Origin: Moraxella sp. | GTDB lineage: Bacteria > Pseudomonadota > Gammaproteobacteria > Pseudomonadales > Moraxellaceae | Assembly (NCBI RefSeq): GCF_030525845.1 | Contig: NZ_JAUNDY010000004.1 | Span: 1 to 64,000 of the forward strand | Direction of reading: 5' to 3' | DNA length: 64,000 bases | Part shown: positions 53,935-62,512 of the stretch, piece by piece | Position numbering within the stretch: the first letter of the stretch is position 1 | How the letters are laid out: every line of letters begins with the position of its first letter | Notes under the pieces: generated by a model | What the model saw: the letters and a program-made list of their open reading frames with translations, nothing else | Told to the model about the DNA's origin: nothing | The model's database searches: none | Translations under genes and position numbers: made by a program

Positions 53935-54234
53935 TTATTTTTTACCTTTTTTGGTGTCAGCAGGATTTACGGCATCTTTTAGACCCTTACCCGCTTTAAA
54001 GCCTGGAACTTTGCTGGCAGCGATAAGTAGAGGCTCGCCAGTTTTTGGGTTGCGACCAGTGCGAGCAGAACGCTCTTTAACACTAAATGTACCAAAACCC
54101 ACCAAAACCACATCATCGCCACGTACTAGGGCATCTTGAACGCTAGATGTAAAGGCGTTAATAGCTTTGGTTGCTTGGTCTTTGGTAAGACCTGCTTGAC
54201 TGGCTACGGCATCAACTAATTCTGATTTATTCAT
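53935..54234 (-). CDS. hup: DNA-binding protein HU
   Basis: A 99-residue histone-like protein. [16 protein letters not shown] at the start, [19 protein letters not shown] with the DNA-minor-groove arm (R-N-P-K-T-G) and [15 protein letters not shown] at the end are typical of HU-beta. It bends and compacts DNA. The C-terminus has about nine extra residues ([10 protein letters not shown]), longer than in enteric HU. Monocistronic. Confidence 0.92.
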   Translation of the reverse strand: MNKSELVDAVASQAGLTKDQATKAINAFTSSVQDALVRGDDVVLVGFGTFSVKERSARTGRNPKTGEPLLIAASKVPGFKAGKGLKDAVNPADTKKGKK

Positions 54235-54429
54235 GATTTATCCTCATGTGGTTGATAAAGGGGAGTGAATTTACACAGGTAAACCCAAAATGCAAATTCT
54301 AAGCAATCGCTTATTTGTCATGCATTTTATAGAGGTAGCACCGATTTTACAAGAGGGTTTGGCAAAATATTTTTATTTTTTAACAAAAATCCTGATAAAA
54401 TCACTTTTTTATACCAAAAATTACCTGAT

Positions 54430-55197
54430 ATGACATTCAGATGGTTTACTTTTTTCGCCCAAAACCTTATCATTAGCATTATTTTTACATGTAGCACAAG
54501 AATGACTGACCAAACCAAATTCACAAATAAACCCACCGAACCACAGCCTAGCTACCACACCAAAGAAGCAGATGGTAGCGTCTCTCGTGGTATTTTGAAT
54601 ATTTTACTGGTATTTTTGGAATCTGCCATTACGCTCATTTTGCGTTTTGATCCTACCTTGCGTCAGCTTGCCTATCCACTTGCCACACGAGGTACGGTGG
54701 TTTGCATTCGCACCTATTTGCCTCATGTGCAGTTTTATGCCACCTTTGGCTATCGTGGTGTACTGCTTGATGACCGCTTACCCACTCACAAAGATACGCC
54801 CGACATGACTGTGAACGCATACAGTTTTCAGCTCATTAACGCCATAACCACCCATAGTTCTGGTAGCGTTGAATCCCTACAAATTCGTGGTAGTCAAGAA
54901 GATGCACACGACTTTAAGGCATTTTTAACTCAACTGGGCGTAGGTGGCGTTATCCATAATTTGCTCAAAAAATTCAAATCCAAACCAGCACCCACCCCAG
55001 AAGAAAAAGCCCAAAAGCAAGAAAATTACAAAGCAAAAATCACCGAACAATCCGCTCGCATCGACGAGCTCACTCTACACAACCACAGACTAAGCACTGC
55101 TCTTATTGAAACCAAAAACAAACAAAAAACCACACTGATTGCACTGGTGGTTGCCTCTGTCATTGCATTGGTTGCTGTCATCATGCATTTTATATAA
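54430..55197 (+). CDS. Membrane-anchored protein, possibly UbiJ/SCP2-like
   Basis: 255 residues. After a polar head come F-L-E-S-A-I-T-L-I-L-R-F-D-P-T-L-R, a beta-rich core and G-S-V-E-S-L-Q-I-R-G-S-Q-E-D-A, a pattern that resembles UbiJ/SCP2 lipid-binding domains involved in ubiquinone synthesis. A coiled coil (residues ~190-225) and a C-terminal membrane helix (TLIALVVASVIALVAVIMHF) follow, which UbiJ lacks. The link to UbiJ is therefore weak. ATG 54430 or 54502 may be the start; neither has a clear ribosome-binding site. Confidence 0.4.
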   Translation: MTFRWFTFFAQNLIISIIFTCSTRMTDQTKFTNKPTEPQPSYHTKEADGSVSRGILNILLVFLESAITLILRFDPTLRQLAYPLATRGTVVCIRTYLPHVQFYATFGYRGVLLDDRLPTHKDTPDMTVNAYSFQLINAITTHSSGSVESLQIRGSQEDAHDFKAFLTQLGVGGVIHNLLKKFKSKPAPTPEEKAQKQENYKAKITEQSARIDELTLHNHRLSTALIETKNKQKTTLIALVVASVIALVAVIMHFI

Positions 55198-55380
55198 TCA
55201 CAAACGCCTCAAAAAAACACCTTGTTCATGCCAAAACCACCGCCTTAGAGCGACTTAAAGTGCGGTGGGTTAGGCATAACAACCCATGCAACACACAATC
55301 CAACCCTCCTTTTGCCCCCATCAAAAACCGTGATAAAATTTTTTAAATTTAAAATTAAGCCCGTTTGATTAAAAACAAAC

Positions 55381-55409
55381 TTGACTACCCAACTAAGAAT
55401 TTGTATAAT
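55381..55409 (+). promoter_or_regulatory. Predicted sigma-70 promoter of the isc operon
   Basis: TTGACT (55381-55386), a 17-bp spacer, TATAAT (55404-55409). Transcription would start near 55416, leaving a leader of about 53 nt that contains a 23-bp palindrome. Confidence 0.75.
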
Positions 55410-55429
55410 ACACCTCACACATTTACCCA

Positions 55430-55452
55430 TGCCTATCCTACTAGGCTAGGCA
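55430..55452. repeat. 23-bp near-perfect palindrome in the iscR leader
   Basis: TGCCTATCCTACTAGGCTAG followed by GCA pairs with its own complement at all but one pair besides the central base. It lies between the predicted transcription start and the ribosome-binding site of iscR, so it could be an operator (IscR or another factor) or an mRNA hairpin. Confidence 0.7.
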
Positions 55453-55468
55453 ATTTGGAAGTATTATT

Positions 55469-55966
55469 ATGCGATTAACTACTCGTGGACGCTACGCAGT
55501 AACCGCCCTTGTGGATTTGGCTGTACAAGAGAGTCGCCATCAAGGAGCTGTGTCATTATCAGACATCGCAAGGCGTCAGTCCATCTCCGTCTCTTATCTT
55601 GAGCAGCTTTTTGCCAAACTCCGCAGAAAAGGTATTGTGAACAGCGTTCGCGGTGCGTCAGGTGGATACCAGCTTGCCAAGCCCTTAGATGAGATTAGTG
55701 TTATGCACATCATCACAGCCGTTGACGAAAGCCTCAACGCCATGCAATGCGGCGGTAAAGGCGATTGCCAAGACGGAGCGATGTGCCTTACCCACGATTT
55801 ATGGCATGGATTATCTCATCATATTGAGTCCTACCTTAGCAATATCACGCTTGATGATCTGCTAAATAGTAAGAACACCCTGAGCATTACTGAGCGTCAA
55901 GCACAAAAAACCCAAGACAAACCCTCACACATTAACACCGTTAATTTCTTAGGAAGACAAGCATGA
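55469..55966 (+). CDS. iscR: Fe-S cluster-sensing regulator IscR
   Basis: A 165-residue Rrf2-family repressor. The winged helix-turn-helix covers residues 1-~75 ([36 protein letters not shown]). Cluster ligands Cys92, Cys98 and Cys104 with His107 are in [16 protein letters not shown], so holo-IscR can sense [2Fe-2S] status and repress this operon. The last four bases overlap iscS (ATGA), so the two are co-translated. Confidence 0.95.
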   Translation: MRLTTRGRYAVTALVDLAVQESRHQGAVSLSDIARRQSISVSYLEQLFAKLRRKGIVNSVRGASGGYQLAKPLDEISVMHIITAVDESLNAMQCGGKGDCQDGAMCLTHDLWHGLSHHIESYLSNITLDDLLNSKNTLSITERQAQKTQDKPSHINTVNFLGRQA

Positions 55967-57186
55967 GCCAAAGTTCCCTCATTTATCTAGATTACGCCGC
56001 CACCACCCCTGTCGCCAAAGAAGTTGCTGATAAGATGGTAAACTACATGACCTTTGATGGGGTTTTTGGTAACCCTGCCAGTCGTTCGCATGGTTTTGGT
56101 TGGCAAGCCGAAGAGGCGGTAGAAAATGCCCGCTTGCAAATTGCCGAAACGGTCGGGGCGGATAGCCGTGAAATCGTATTCACCAGTGGTGCGACCGAGT
56201 CCGATAACCTTGCTTTAAAGGGCGTGGCACATTTTTACCACGAAAAAGGCAAGCACATCATCACTTCCAAGATTGAACATAAAGCCATTCTTGACACTTG
56301 CCGTCAGCTAGAAGAAGAAGGCTACGAAGTAACTTACCTAGAACCACAACACGCCACAGGCATCATCACCCCTGAGCAAGTAGCAGAGGCGATTCGCCCC
56401 GACACCATTTTGGTCAGTCTGATGGCGGTCAATAATGAGCTTGGCACAGTAACTGACATCGCCAAAATTGGTGAAATCACCCGTGAAAAAGGCGTGTTGT
56501 TCCATGTGGACGCTGCTCAAGCCGTTGGTAAAATCAAAATCAACCTAGAAGAACTTAAAGTTGATTTGATGAGTTTTTCTGCTCACAAAATCTATGGTCC
56601 TAAGGGTATCGGTGCGTTGTTTGTTCGCCGTAAGCCTCGTGTGCGTATCAAAGCTGAGCAGCACGGTGGCGGACACGAACGAGGCATGCGTTCTGGTACG
56701 CTTGCTACGCACCAAATCGTGGGTATGGGCGAAGCCTTTGCTTTGTCAGTACAGCGTTTTGAGGAAGACCACGCCCACATCACTCGTCTGCGTGACAAGC
56801 TGTGGAATGGTCTACAAGGCATTGAAGAAATTTATCTTAACGGTAGCTTGGAGCAAGGCATCCCCAATATCTTGAATGTGAGCTTTAACTTCATCGAGGG
56901 CGAAAGTCTCATGATGTCGCTCAAAGACTTAGCGGTATCGTCTGGCTCTGCTTGTACTTCAGCAACCTTAGAGCCTTCTTATGTCTTGCGTGCGATTGGT
57001 CGCCCCGATGAGCTGGCTCACTCGTCCATTCGTTTTAGTATCGGTCGCTATACCACCGATGAAGACATTGACCGTGTGCTTGCTCAAATCACTGATGCGG
57101 TAAACAAACTTCGTGAACTGTCGCCCCTTTGGGATATGTTTAAAGAAGGCATTGATTTTAGTAAGGTTGAATGGCAAGAACACTAA
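55963..57186 (+). CDS. iscS: Cysteine desulfurase IscS
   Basis: A 407-residue PLP enzyme that removes sulfur from cysteine and passes it to IscU. The PLP-lysine is in [23 protein letters not shown] and NNELGT line the cofactor site, and the mobile loop Cys ([14 protein letters not shown]) carries the persulfide. The C-terminus [12 protein letters not shown] is the IscU-contact region. The next gene on the strand is not iscU but a solute-binding lipoprotein 12 bp on. Confidence 0.96.
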   Translation: MSQSSLIYLDYAATTPVAKEVADKMVNYMTFDGVFGNPASRSHGFGWQAEEAVENARLQIAETVGADSREIVFTSGATESDNLALKGVAHFYHEKGKHIITSKIEHKAILDTCRQLEEEGYEVTYLEPQHATGIITPEQVAEAIRPDTILVSLMAVNNELGTVTDIAKIGEITREKGVLFHVDAAQAVGKIKINLEELKVDLMSFSAHKIYGPKGIGALFVRRKPRVRIKAEQHGGGHERGMRSGTLATHQIVGMGEAFALSVQRFEEDHAHITRLRDKLWNGLQGIEEIYLNGSLEQGIPNILNVSFNFIEGESLMMSLKDLAVSSGSACTSATLEPSYVLRAIGRPDELAHSSIRFSIGRYTTDEDIDRVLAQITDAVNKLRELSPLWDMFKEGIDFSKVEWQEH

Positions 57187-57198
57187 TAGGGAAATGAT

Positions 57199-57954
57199 AT
57201 GAAACATTTGGCATTGACCGCATTGTTGGCAGGTATTTTGGCAGGGTGTGCCACGCACGCCCCAACCCAAGCCCCTACTTTGACCTATGATGTGGTGTCT
57301 GATTTGGATTATGTGCCTTATATTTATAAGGACGAGAGCGGAGATGTTGTTGGTTTAGAAGTGGACATTTTGACTGCCATTGCCAAAAATCAAGGCTTTG
57401 ATGTGCGTTTTGTACCTAGCATATGGGATACGCTCTTTGATGACATGACTAAACACAATGCCAAACTTGCCCTAAACGGCATGGCGGTCGTTGATGTTGA
57501 TGACAAGCTCGCCACGCCAAGCGACAGCTATATGCAATCGCTTGACTGCATGGCAACAACCAACCCAGCCTACCTAAATAACTGGCAAAGTCGTTCTATG
57601 GCGGTGGTGTTTGAAGGCGAGATTGCCAACAACCTACTAGAAGCAGGTATCAAACCCAGCCAATTTGTCGAAGCTCCAACCCAACAAACCGCCCTAAAAA
57701 TGGTTGGCGACAATCAGGCAAATCTAGCCATGGGCGATTGCACGGCACTGCGTTATTATATCAAGCACGAACCTATGCTACAAAATTACCGTTTTGTGGT
57801 GCAAGAGCTACCCAATTCGGACGACCCAAAAAATTCACAGCTTGTTTTTGGTGTTGCCAAAAATCCTGCTTTGATACAACAAATCAATGACGGACTTGCC
57901 ACGCTTAGACAAACAGGCGAACTTGATAAAATCAAACAAAAATGGGGTCAATAA
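57199..57954 (+). CDS. Family-3 solute-binding lipoprotein inserted between iscS and iscU
   Basis: A 251-residue lipoprotein with lipobox ILAGC (Cys at residue 17). Core family-3 features remain (GDVVGLEVDILTAI; WDTLFDDM; LDKIKQKWGQ), but the ligand-carboxylate Arg of the S-I-T-x-x-R motif is absent: the segment reads L-N-G-M-A-V-V-D-V-D-D-K. The mature protein has two further Cys (S-L-D-C-M and M-G-D-C-T), which is unusual for this family. It lies 12 bp after iscS with GGGAAATGAT upstream, so it is almost certainly in the same transcript. Cystine or cysteine is a logical ligand because IscS uses cysteine, but the altered pocket makes this only an idea. Confidence 0.82.
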   Translation: MKHLALTALLAGILAGCATHAPTQAPTLTYDVVSDLDYVPYIYKDESGDVVGLEVDILTAIAKNQGFDVRFVPSIWDTLFDDMTKHNAKLALNGMAVVDVDDKLATPSDSYMQSLDCMATTNPAYLNNWQSRSMAVVFEGEIANNLLEAGIKPSQFVEAPTQQTALKMVGDNQANLAMGDCTALRYYIKHEPMLQNYRFVVQELPNSDDPKNSQLVFGVAKNPALIQQINDGLATLRQTGELDKIKQKWGQ

Positions 57955-57974
57955 CCCTACTAACTTATCAGCCA

Positions 57975-57993
57975 AATATTGCCAAGCAATATT
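57975..57993 (+). other. Hairpin between the binding-protein gene and iscU
   Basis: AATATTGC-CAA-GCAATATT, an exact 8-bp stem with a 3-base loop, 20 bp after the lipoprotein stop and 18 bp before iscU. No T-run follows, so it may slow decay or tune expression rather than terminate. Confidence 0.65.
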
Positions 57994-58011
57994 AGCAACT
58001 CGGAGACCATT

Positions 58012-58395
58012 ATGGCATACTCAGACAAGGTCATTGACCATTACGAAAACCCCCGCAACGTGGGCAACCTAGACAAAAACGCCAAAAATGTTGGCACAGG
58101 CATGGTGGGTGCTCCTGCCTGTGGCGATGTGATGCGTTTGCAAATCCAAGTGGGCGATGATGGCATCATTGAAGACGCCAAATTCAAAACCTATGGCTGT
58201 GGCTCAGCAATTGCGTCAAGCTCGCTGGTTACCGAATGGCTAAAAGGCAAAACCCTAGACGAAGCCCGTGCCATTAAAAACCTAGACATCGCCAAAGAAT
58301 TGGCATTGCCTCCTGTCAAGGTGCATTGCTCAGTGCTTGCCGAAGATGCAATTAAGGCAGCGATTGATGATTATCAATCCAAAGCGACTGCCTAA
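58012..58395 (+). CDS. iscU: Fe-S cluster scaffold IscU
   Basis: A 127-residue scaffold on which clusters are built. Conserved Cys are in GAPACGD (about 37), YGCGSA (about 63) and VHCSVLA (about 106), with Asp39 in the first. The LPPVK motif recognised by the HscA chaperone is intact. Start at ATG 58012, preceded by CGGAGACC. Separated from iscS by an inserted gene, which is exceptional for isc operons. Confidence 0.95.
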   Translation: MAYSDKVIDHYENPRNVGNLDKNAKNVGTGMVGAPACGDVMRLQIQVGDDGIIEDAKFKTYGCGSAIASSSLVTEWLKGKTLDEARAIKNLDIAKELALPPVKVHCSVLAEDAIKAAIDDYQSKATA

Positions 58396-58516
58396 TCAAT
58401 AAGATGAGGCTTATTCATGCAGTCAATGATAACGTCCCATTTCCTATTGCATTAACAAAATTAAATGACTTTTAAGCATTAATTAAACATTCACGTCACA
58501 CAAGGGAGGATAGCAA

Positions 58517-59320
58517 ATGATTATTCATCGGTTATTTAATAAGCGTACCGCTGCTGTATTGATGAGTATGGTACTGCTAAGTGCCTGTGGGAACGATAAA
58601 ACAAGCACCGCCCAAAACACAGAAGTGGCCAAAACAGATGTGCCGATGACTGTGCTACGTTTTGCTACCGAAGGGGCTTTTCCTCCCTACAACTACACCA
58701 ATGAAGATGGCTCTTTGGGGGGGTTTGATGTGGATATTGCCAATGCTATTTGCGATAAAATGCAAGTCAAATGCGAAATCAGTGCCCAAGATTGGGATGG
58801 TATTATCCCTGCCCTAAAAACAGGTAAGTACGATGCGATTATCGATGCACTATCCATCACGCCAGAACGCCAAGAACAAGTGGATTTTAGTGAGCCATAT
58901 TACTCCAATCCTTTGGTATTTGTCGCAAAAAAAGACAGCAATTTTGACCCTACCAATCCAGATGACATCAATAACAATACCATCTTGGCTCAACGTGGCA
59001 CCATCGCCGTTACATGGATGGAAGAAAACCATCCCGATGCCAAATTGCTGCTCCAAGACACGCTAACCAATTCCTTTTTGGATTTAGCAGCAGGTCGAGC
59101 GGCAGCTACTGTGGTAGATAGATCAGCTGCCAACACTTGGATAAAAACCGAAGTGGGCAAGGACTTTACCATTAAAGGTCCAGAAATTAGTTTTAATGAC
59201 AGCGTTGCTATTGCCATCAACAAAGGCAATCCCCAATTACTTAGTAAAATCAATAATGCCCTTGCCGAAATGAAGGCTGATGGCACTTATGATGAAATTG
59301 TTACCAAAAATAATTTTTAA
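58517..59320 (+). CDS. Family-3 solute-binding lipoprotein inserted between iscU and iscA
   Basis: A 267-residue lipoprotein with lipobox LLSAC (Cys at residue 24). The ligand-binding motifs are canonical: GGFDVDIANAIC, DAIIDALSITPERQEQVDFS and the final DEIVTKN; the Arg that holds the ligand carboxylate is present. A perfect AGGGAGGA ribosome-binding site precedes it. G7 at 58717-58723 encodes part of the GGFDVD motif. It differs clearly from the copy between iscS and iscU, so the pair is not a recent duplication. A polar amino acid such as cystine, glutamine or arginine could be bound. No permease is nearby. Confidence 0.85.
   Translation: MIIHRLFNKRTAAVLMSMVLLSACGNDKTSTAQNTEVAKTDVPMTVLRFATEGAFPPYNYTNEDGSLGGFDVDIANAICDKMQVKCEISAQDWDGIIPALKTGKYDAIIDALSITPERQEQVDFSEPYYSNPLVFVAKKDSNFDPTNPDDINNNTILAQRGTIAVTWMEENHPDAKLLLQDTLTNSFLDLAAGRAAATVVDRSAANTWIKTEVGKDFTIKGPEISFNDSVAIAINKGNPQLLSKINNALAEMKADGTYDEIVTKNNF
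58717..58723 (+). repeat. G7 homopolymer within a solute-binding protein gene
   Basis: Seven G residues inside the codons for the conserved L-G-G-F-D-V-D motif, in frame here. Confidence 0.85.
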
Positions 59321-59346
59321 ATTAACCCAAAATCGTAAATCATGAT

Positions 59347-59377
59347 TTGGAGTATTGTCAAATCAGCAATATTCCAA
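59347..59377 (+). other. Hairpin between the second binding-protein gene and iscA
   Basis: TTGGAGTATTG and CAATATTCCAA form an 11-bp stem with one G-T wobble and a 9-base loop. As with the hairpin before iscU, no strong T-run follows, so read-through into iscA is likely. Confidence 0.6.
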
Positions 59378-59421
59378 ATTAGATTTTACAATCATTTATT
59401 CTCGTTAATCAAGGTGTCGCT

Positions 59422-59742
59422 ATGATTACTCTGACAGAGCAAGCAATTACCCATGTCAAAGATTTTTTGGCAAATCGTGGTTCGGGCGTAGGCATTCGTG
59501 TCGGCGTACGCACGGCAGGGTGCTCAGGTCTTGCCTATGTGCTTGAATTTGTGGACGAGCCCAATGACACCGATGAGCGATTTGACAATGACGGTGTGAG
59601 CGTGTTTTGCGACCCCAAAAGTTTGGTGTATTTAAATGGCTTGCAAATGGACTACGTGACCGAAGGGCTAAACTCTGGTTTTAAATTTACCAATCCCAAC
59701 CAAACAGGCGAGTGTGGTTGTGGCGAATCCTTTACGGTGTAA
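59422..59742 (+). CDS. iscA: A-type Fe-S carrier IscA
   Basis: A 106-residue A-type carrier that moves clusters from IscU to target proteins, chiefly [4Fe-4S] enzymes. The three conserved Cys are in TAGCSGLAY (about 35) and the C-terminal GECGCGESF. It ends 3 bp before hscB. Confidence 0.93.
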   Translation: MITLTEQAITHVKDFLANRGSGVGIRVGVRTAGCSGLAYVLEFVDEPNDTDERFDNDGVSVFCDPKSLVYLNGLQMDYVTEGLNSGFKFTNPNQTGECGCGESFTV

Positions 59743-59745
59743 ATC

Positions 59746-60288
59746 ATGGCTCAATTAACCAATCATTTTTTTGACTTATTTGGCATGCCTGTGGCGTTTG
59801 ACATTGACCAAACAGCCTTAAAAAACACCTTTTTGCAATTACAAAAACAGCATCACCCCGATAATGCCGATGATAAACTCAAAGCCGAGCAAAATACTGC
59901 TTTAATCAATCATGCTTATCAAATTTTATCTCGTTATGACAGTCGTGCGGTATATTTGCTCGAACTTGCCAATATTGGTTTTGATTCGGATAAATCCATT
60001 AGTGATGAAGGTTTTTTAATGCAAATGATGGAATATCGTATGGCATTAGAAGACGCAGATTTTGATAAAGATGATGAACAAATTAAAGACATTGGCGGAC
60101 AAGTCAGTCAGTTATTATTAAGTACCGCCAAAACATTTAATGAGAGCTATCAAAATCAAGATTGGCAAAATGCCCAAATACACGCTCAAAAACTTAAATT
60201 TTTGACCAATTTACATCAAGATTGTGTTGAAAAATTAAATCAACTTATAACACTTACAACCAATGACGATGATGAGTTATATGTGTGA
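59746..60288 (+). CDS. hscB: J-domain co-chaperone HscB
   Basis: A 180-residue co-chaperone that brings IscU to HscA and stimulates its ATPase. The J-domain HPD is in KQHHPDNADD near residue 37, and YQILSRYDSRAVYLLEL marks HscB. The C-terminal three-helix IscU-binding domain follows. The start is 3 bp after iscA. An unusually long 324-bp gap separates it from its partner hscA. Confidence 0.93.
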   Translation: MAQLTNHFFDLFGMPVAFDIDQTALKNTFLQLQKQHHPDNADDKLKAEQNTALINHAYQILSRYDSRAVYLLELANIGFDSDKSISDEGFLMQMMEYRMALEDADFDKDDEQIKDIGGQVSQLLLSTAKTFNESYQNQDWQNAQIHAQKLKFLTNLHQDCVEKLNQLITLTTNDDDELYV

Positions 60289-60612
60289 TTTTTATCATAC
60301 AATTTAAAAATACAACAGATCATCAAATGTATCATACGCCATTGTAGATTTGATTTTTTATGTTGTACCATTTTAAAAAATAGTACTTAATATTTAGTTT
60401 TATTTATTTTATTAAAAACCCAAACCGCCAAAAATTTTAACCAATAAGAACCAAATTATGCAAAGGTGTCTATGACGCACCATAAAAAGCCCAAGTCTTA
60501 AAGGGTGCGTGGTACGCACCTTACGATTGCGGTATTTTTAAAATTCATCAGCATAGTTTGTTAAAAATATGTTAAAATTTTAGCCCATTTTAAAAGATTA
60601 AAAAATATTGCC
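60289..60612. other. hscB-hscA gap
   Basis: Very AT-rich on the left; a pair of small palindromes in the middle (60465-60520); then AT-rich sequence with TTAAAAT boxes before hscA. No coding frame recognised. A separate hscA promoter is possible. Confidence 0.45.
60465..60520. repeat. Pair of REP-like palindromes
   Basis: GGTGTCTATGACGCACC (60465-60481) and GGTGCGTGGTACGCACC (60504-60520) share the GGTGCGT-N3-ACGCACC design, the first with two mismatches. They resemble dispersed intergenic palindromes; only one site is present in this window, so copy number cannot be judged. Confidence 0.6.
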
Positions 60613-62472
60613 ATGTCCCTACTTCAAATCAGCGAACCCAACCAATCCGCCAAACCCCACCAACACCGCTATGCCTTAGGCATTGATTTGGGGACGACTC
60701 ATTCATTGGTGGGCGTGGTGCGGTCTGGGCGAGCTGATGTGTTGCCTTTTGGCGATACACCACTTTTGCCAAGCGTGGTCTATTATGGCGAAAAATCAGA
60801 CACGCCTGTGGTGGGTAAGCTCGCTTTGGATTATAACGACCCCACCAACACCATCATTTCCGCCAAACGCTTTATGGGGCGGTCGCTTGCTGACATCAAA
60901 TTTAGCCACCCTTATCAGTTGGTTGGGACGGACGGCATGATGCCTGCTTTTGTAACGGCACAGGGCGAAAAATCCCCCGTAGAGACTTCGGCTCACATTC
61001 TTGCCAAGCTCTACAACCACGCCAAAGCCAGCCTACCGCCCAACAGCATACAAGGGGCGGTGATTACTGTGCCTGCGTATTTTGACGAGGCTCAACGCCA
61101 AGCCACCAAAGATTCTGCGACCAGCATTGGGCTAGAAGTCTTGCGACTCTTAAACGAGCCAACCGCCGCCGCCATTGCCTATGGGCTGGACAAATCCGCC
61201 AAAACGGGTACTTATTTGATTTATGATTTGGGCGGGGGGACTTTTGATGTCTCGCTCCTTAGCCTAAAAGATGGCGTGTTTGAAGTGCTTGCCACAGGCG
61301 GAAATTCGGCATTGGGCGGTGATGACATTGACCGTTTGATTGCTAACTTTTTTATCAAATCGGCAGGGATTGACCCAAAAACGGTGGACAATGCCCAAAA
61401 AGCAACCCTTGCCAAACTTGCCAAAAGTTATAAACAAAAACTTTCCGAACGCCAAGCGGTGTCCGTAGATGTGGAAATTAACGGAACGCCCTTTACCACG
61501 ATTTTGACAAGTGAAACCTTGACCCAGATTTGTGAGCCTGTCATTCGCCGAACGGTGCAAATTTGTGAGCAAGTGTTGATGGACGCACGCCTTGACAAAA
61601 CCGCCATTGATGAAGTGGTGCTGGTTGGTGGTTCAACCCGTATGCCAATCATCAAGCAAGCGGTGCAAGCCTTTTTTGACAAACAGCCCCTTTGCTCCAT
61701 CAACCCTGATGAAGTGGTGGCATTGGGGGCAAGTCGTTTGGCTCATCAGTTGATTCATAAAGATGATAATAATCTACTCCTACTTGATGTTACACCCTTG
61801 TCATTGGGCTTGGAGACGATGGGCGGACTGTGTGAAGTCATTATCCCACGCAACACCCCCATTCCTGTGGCTCGCCGTCAGACCTTTACCACCCATACGG
61901 ACGGTCAAACGGGCATGGTGATTCATGTGGTGCAAGGCGAGCGAGAGACGGTGGCGGATTGTCGCACGCTTGCCAATTTTACCTTGACGGGCATTCCACC
62001 GATGAAGGCAGGCGTGGCAAGGGTGGAAGTTACTTTTGCGATTGATGCCAATGGACAGCTGACTGTCTCAGCCATGGAGCAAACCACCAAAGTTGCCAGT
62101 AAAATTGATGTCGTGCCAAGTTATGGACTGAGCGAACGACAGCAAGAAGAGCTATTAAAAGCAGGCTTTATCCACGCTAAGGCTGACAAAGAAAAACGCA
62201 TGCTGATTGAAACGCAAGTAGAAGCCGAACGAGAACTTTTGGCATTACAATCAGCACTTGTGGAATTTGGCGAATTGCTTGATGATACCGCCAAAGCAAG
62301 CCTAAGCGACAAAATGACCGCCGTTAGCTCTGCCATTGCCACCAATGACAAAGCGGTGCTGGATAAGGCGGTGAGTGAATTAAAACCCTTGTCGGATAAT
62401 TTTGCGTCCATCATCATGAACCAAAATGTCAAACAGGCACTTGCTGGCACTAAGGCGAGCGATTGGCAATAA
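60613..62472 (+). CDS. hscA: Hsp70-type chaperone HscA
   Basis: A 619-residue specialised Hsp70. IDLGTTHSLVG binds phosphate, VPAYFDEAQRQATKD, YDLGGGTFDVSLL and VGGSTRMPI complete the ATPase domain (~residues 20-390). The substrate domain and helical lid follow. With HscB it pulls cluster-loaded IscU apart for transfer. Length and the DVTPLSLGLETMGGL linker fit HscA rather than DnaK. Confidence 0.95.
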   Translation: MSLLQISEPNQSAKPHQHRYALGIDLGTTHSLVGVVRSGRADVLPFGDTPLLPSVVYYGEKSDTPVVGKLALDYNDPTNTIISAKRFMGRSLADIKFSHPYQLVGTDGMMPAFVTAQGEKSPVETSAHILAKLYNHAKASLPPNSIQGAVITVPAYFDEAQRQATKDSATSIGLEVLRLLNEPTAAAIAYGLDKSAKTGTYLIYDLGGGTFDVSLLSLKDGVFEVLATGGNSALGGDDIDRLIANFFIKSAGIDPKTVDNAQKATLAKLAKSYKQKLSERQAVSVDVEINGTPFTTILTSETLTQICEPVIRRTVQICEQVLMDARLDKTAIDEVVLVGGSTRMPIIKQAVQAFFDKQPLCSINPDEVVALGASRLAHQLIHKDDNNLLLLDVTPLSLGLETMGGLCEVIIPRNTPIPVARRQTFTTHTDGQTGMVIHVVQGERETVADCRTLANFTLTGIPPMKAGVARVEVTFAIDANGQLTVSAMEQTTKVASKIDVVPSYGLSERQQEELLKAGFIHAKADKEKRMLIETQVEAERELLALQSALVEFGELLDDTAKASLSDKMTAVSSAIATNDKAVLDKAVSELKPLSDNFASIIMNQNVKQALAGTKASDWQ

Positions 62473-62512
62473 TTGCTTAACCCACCCATGTTAAATAATA
62501 AGTGAAACAACT

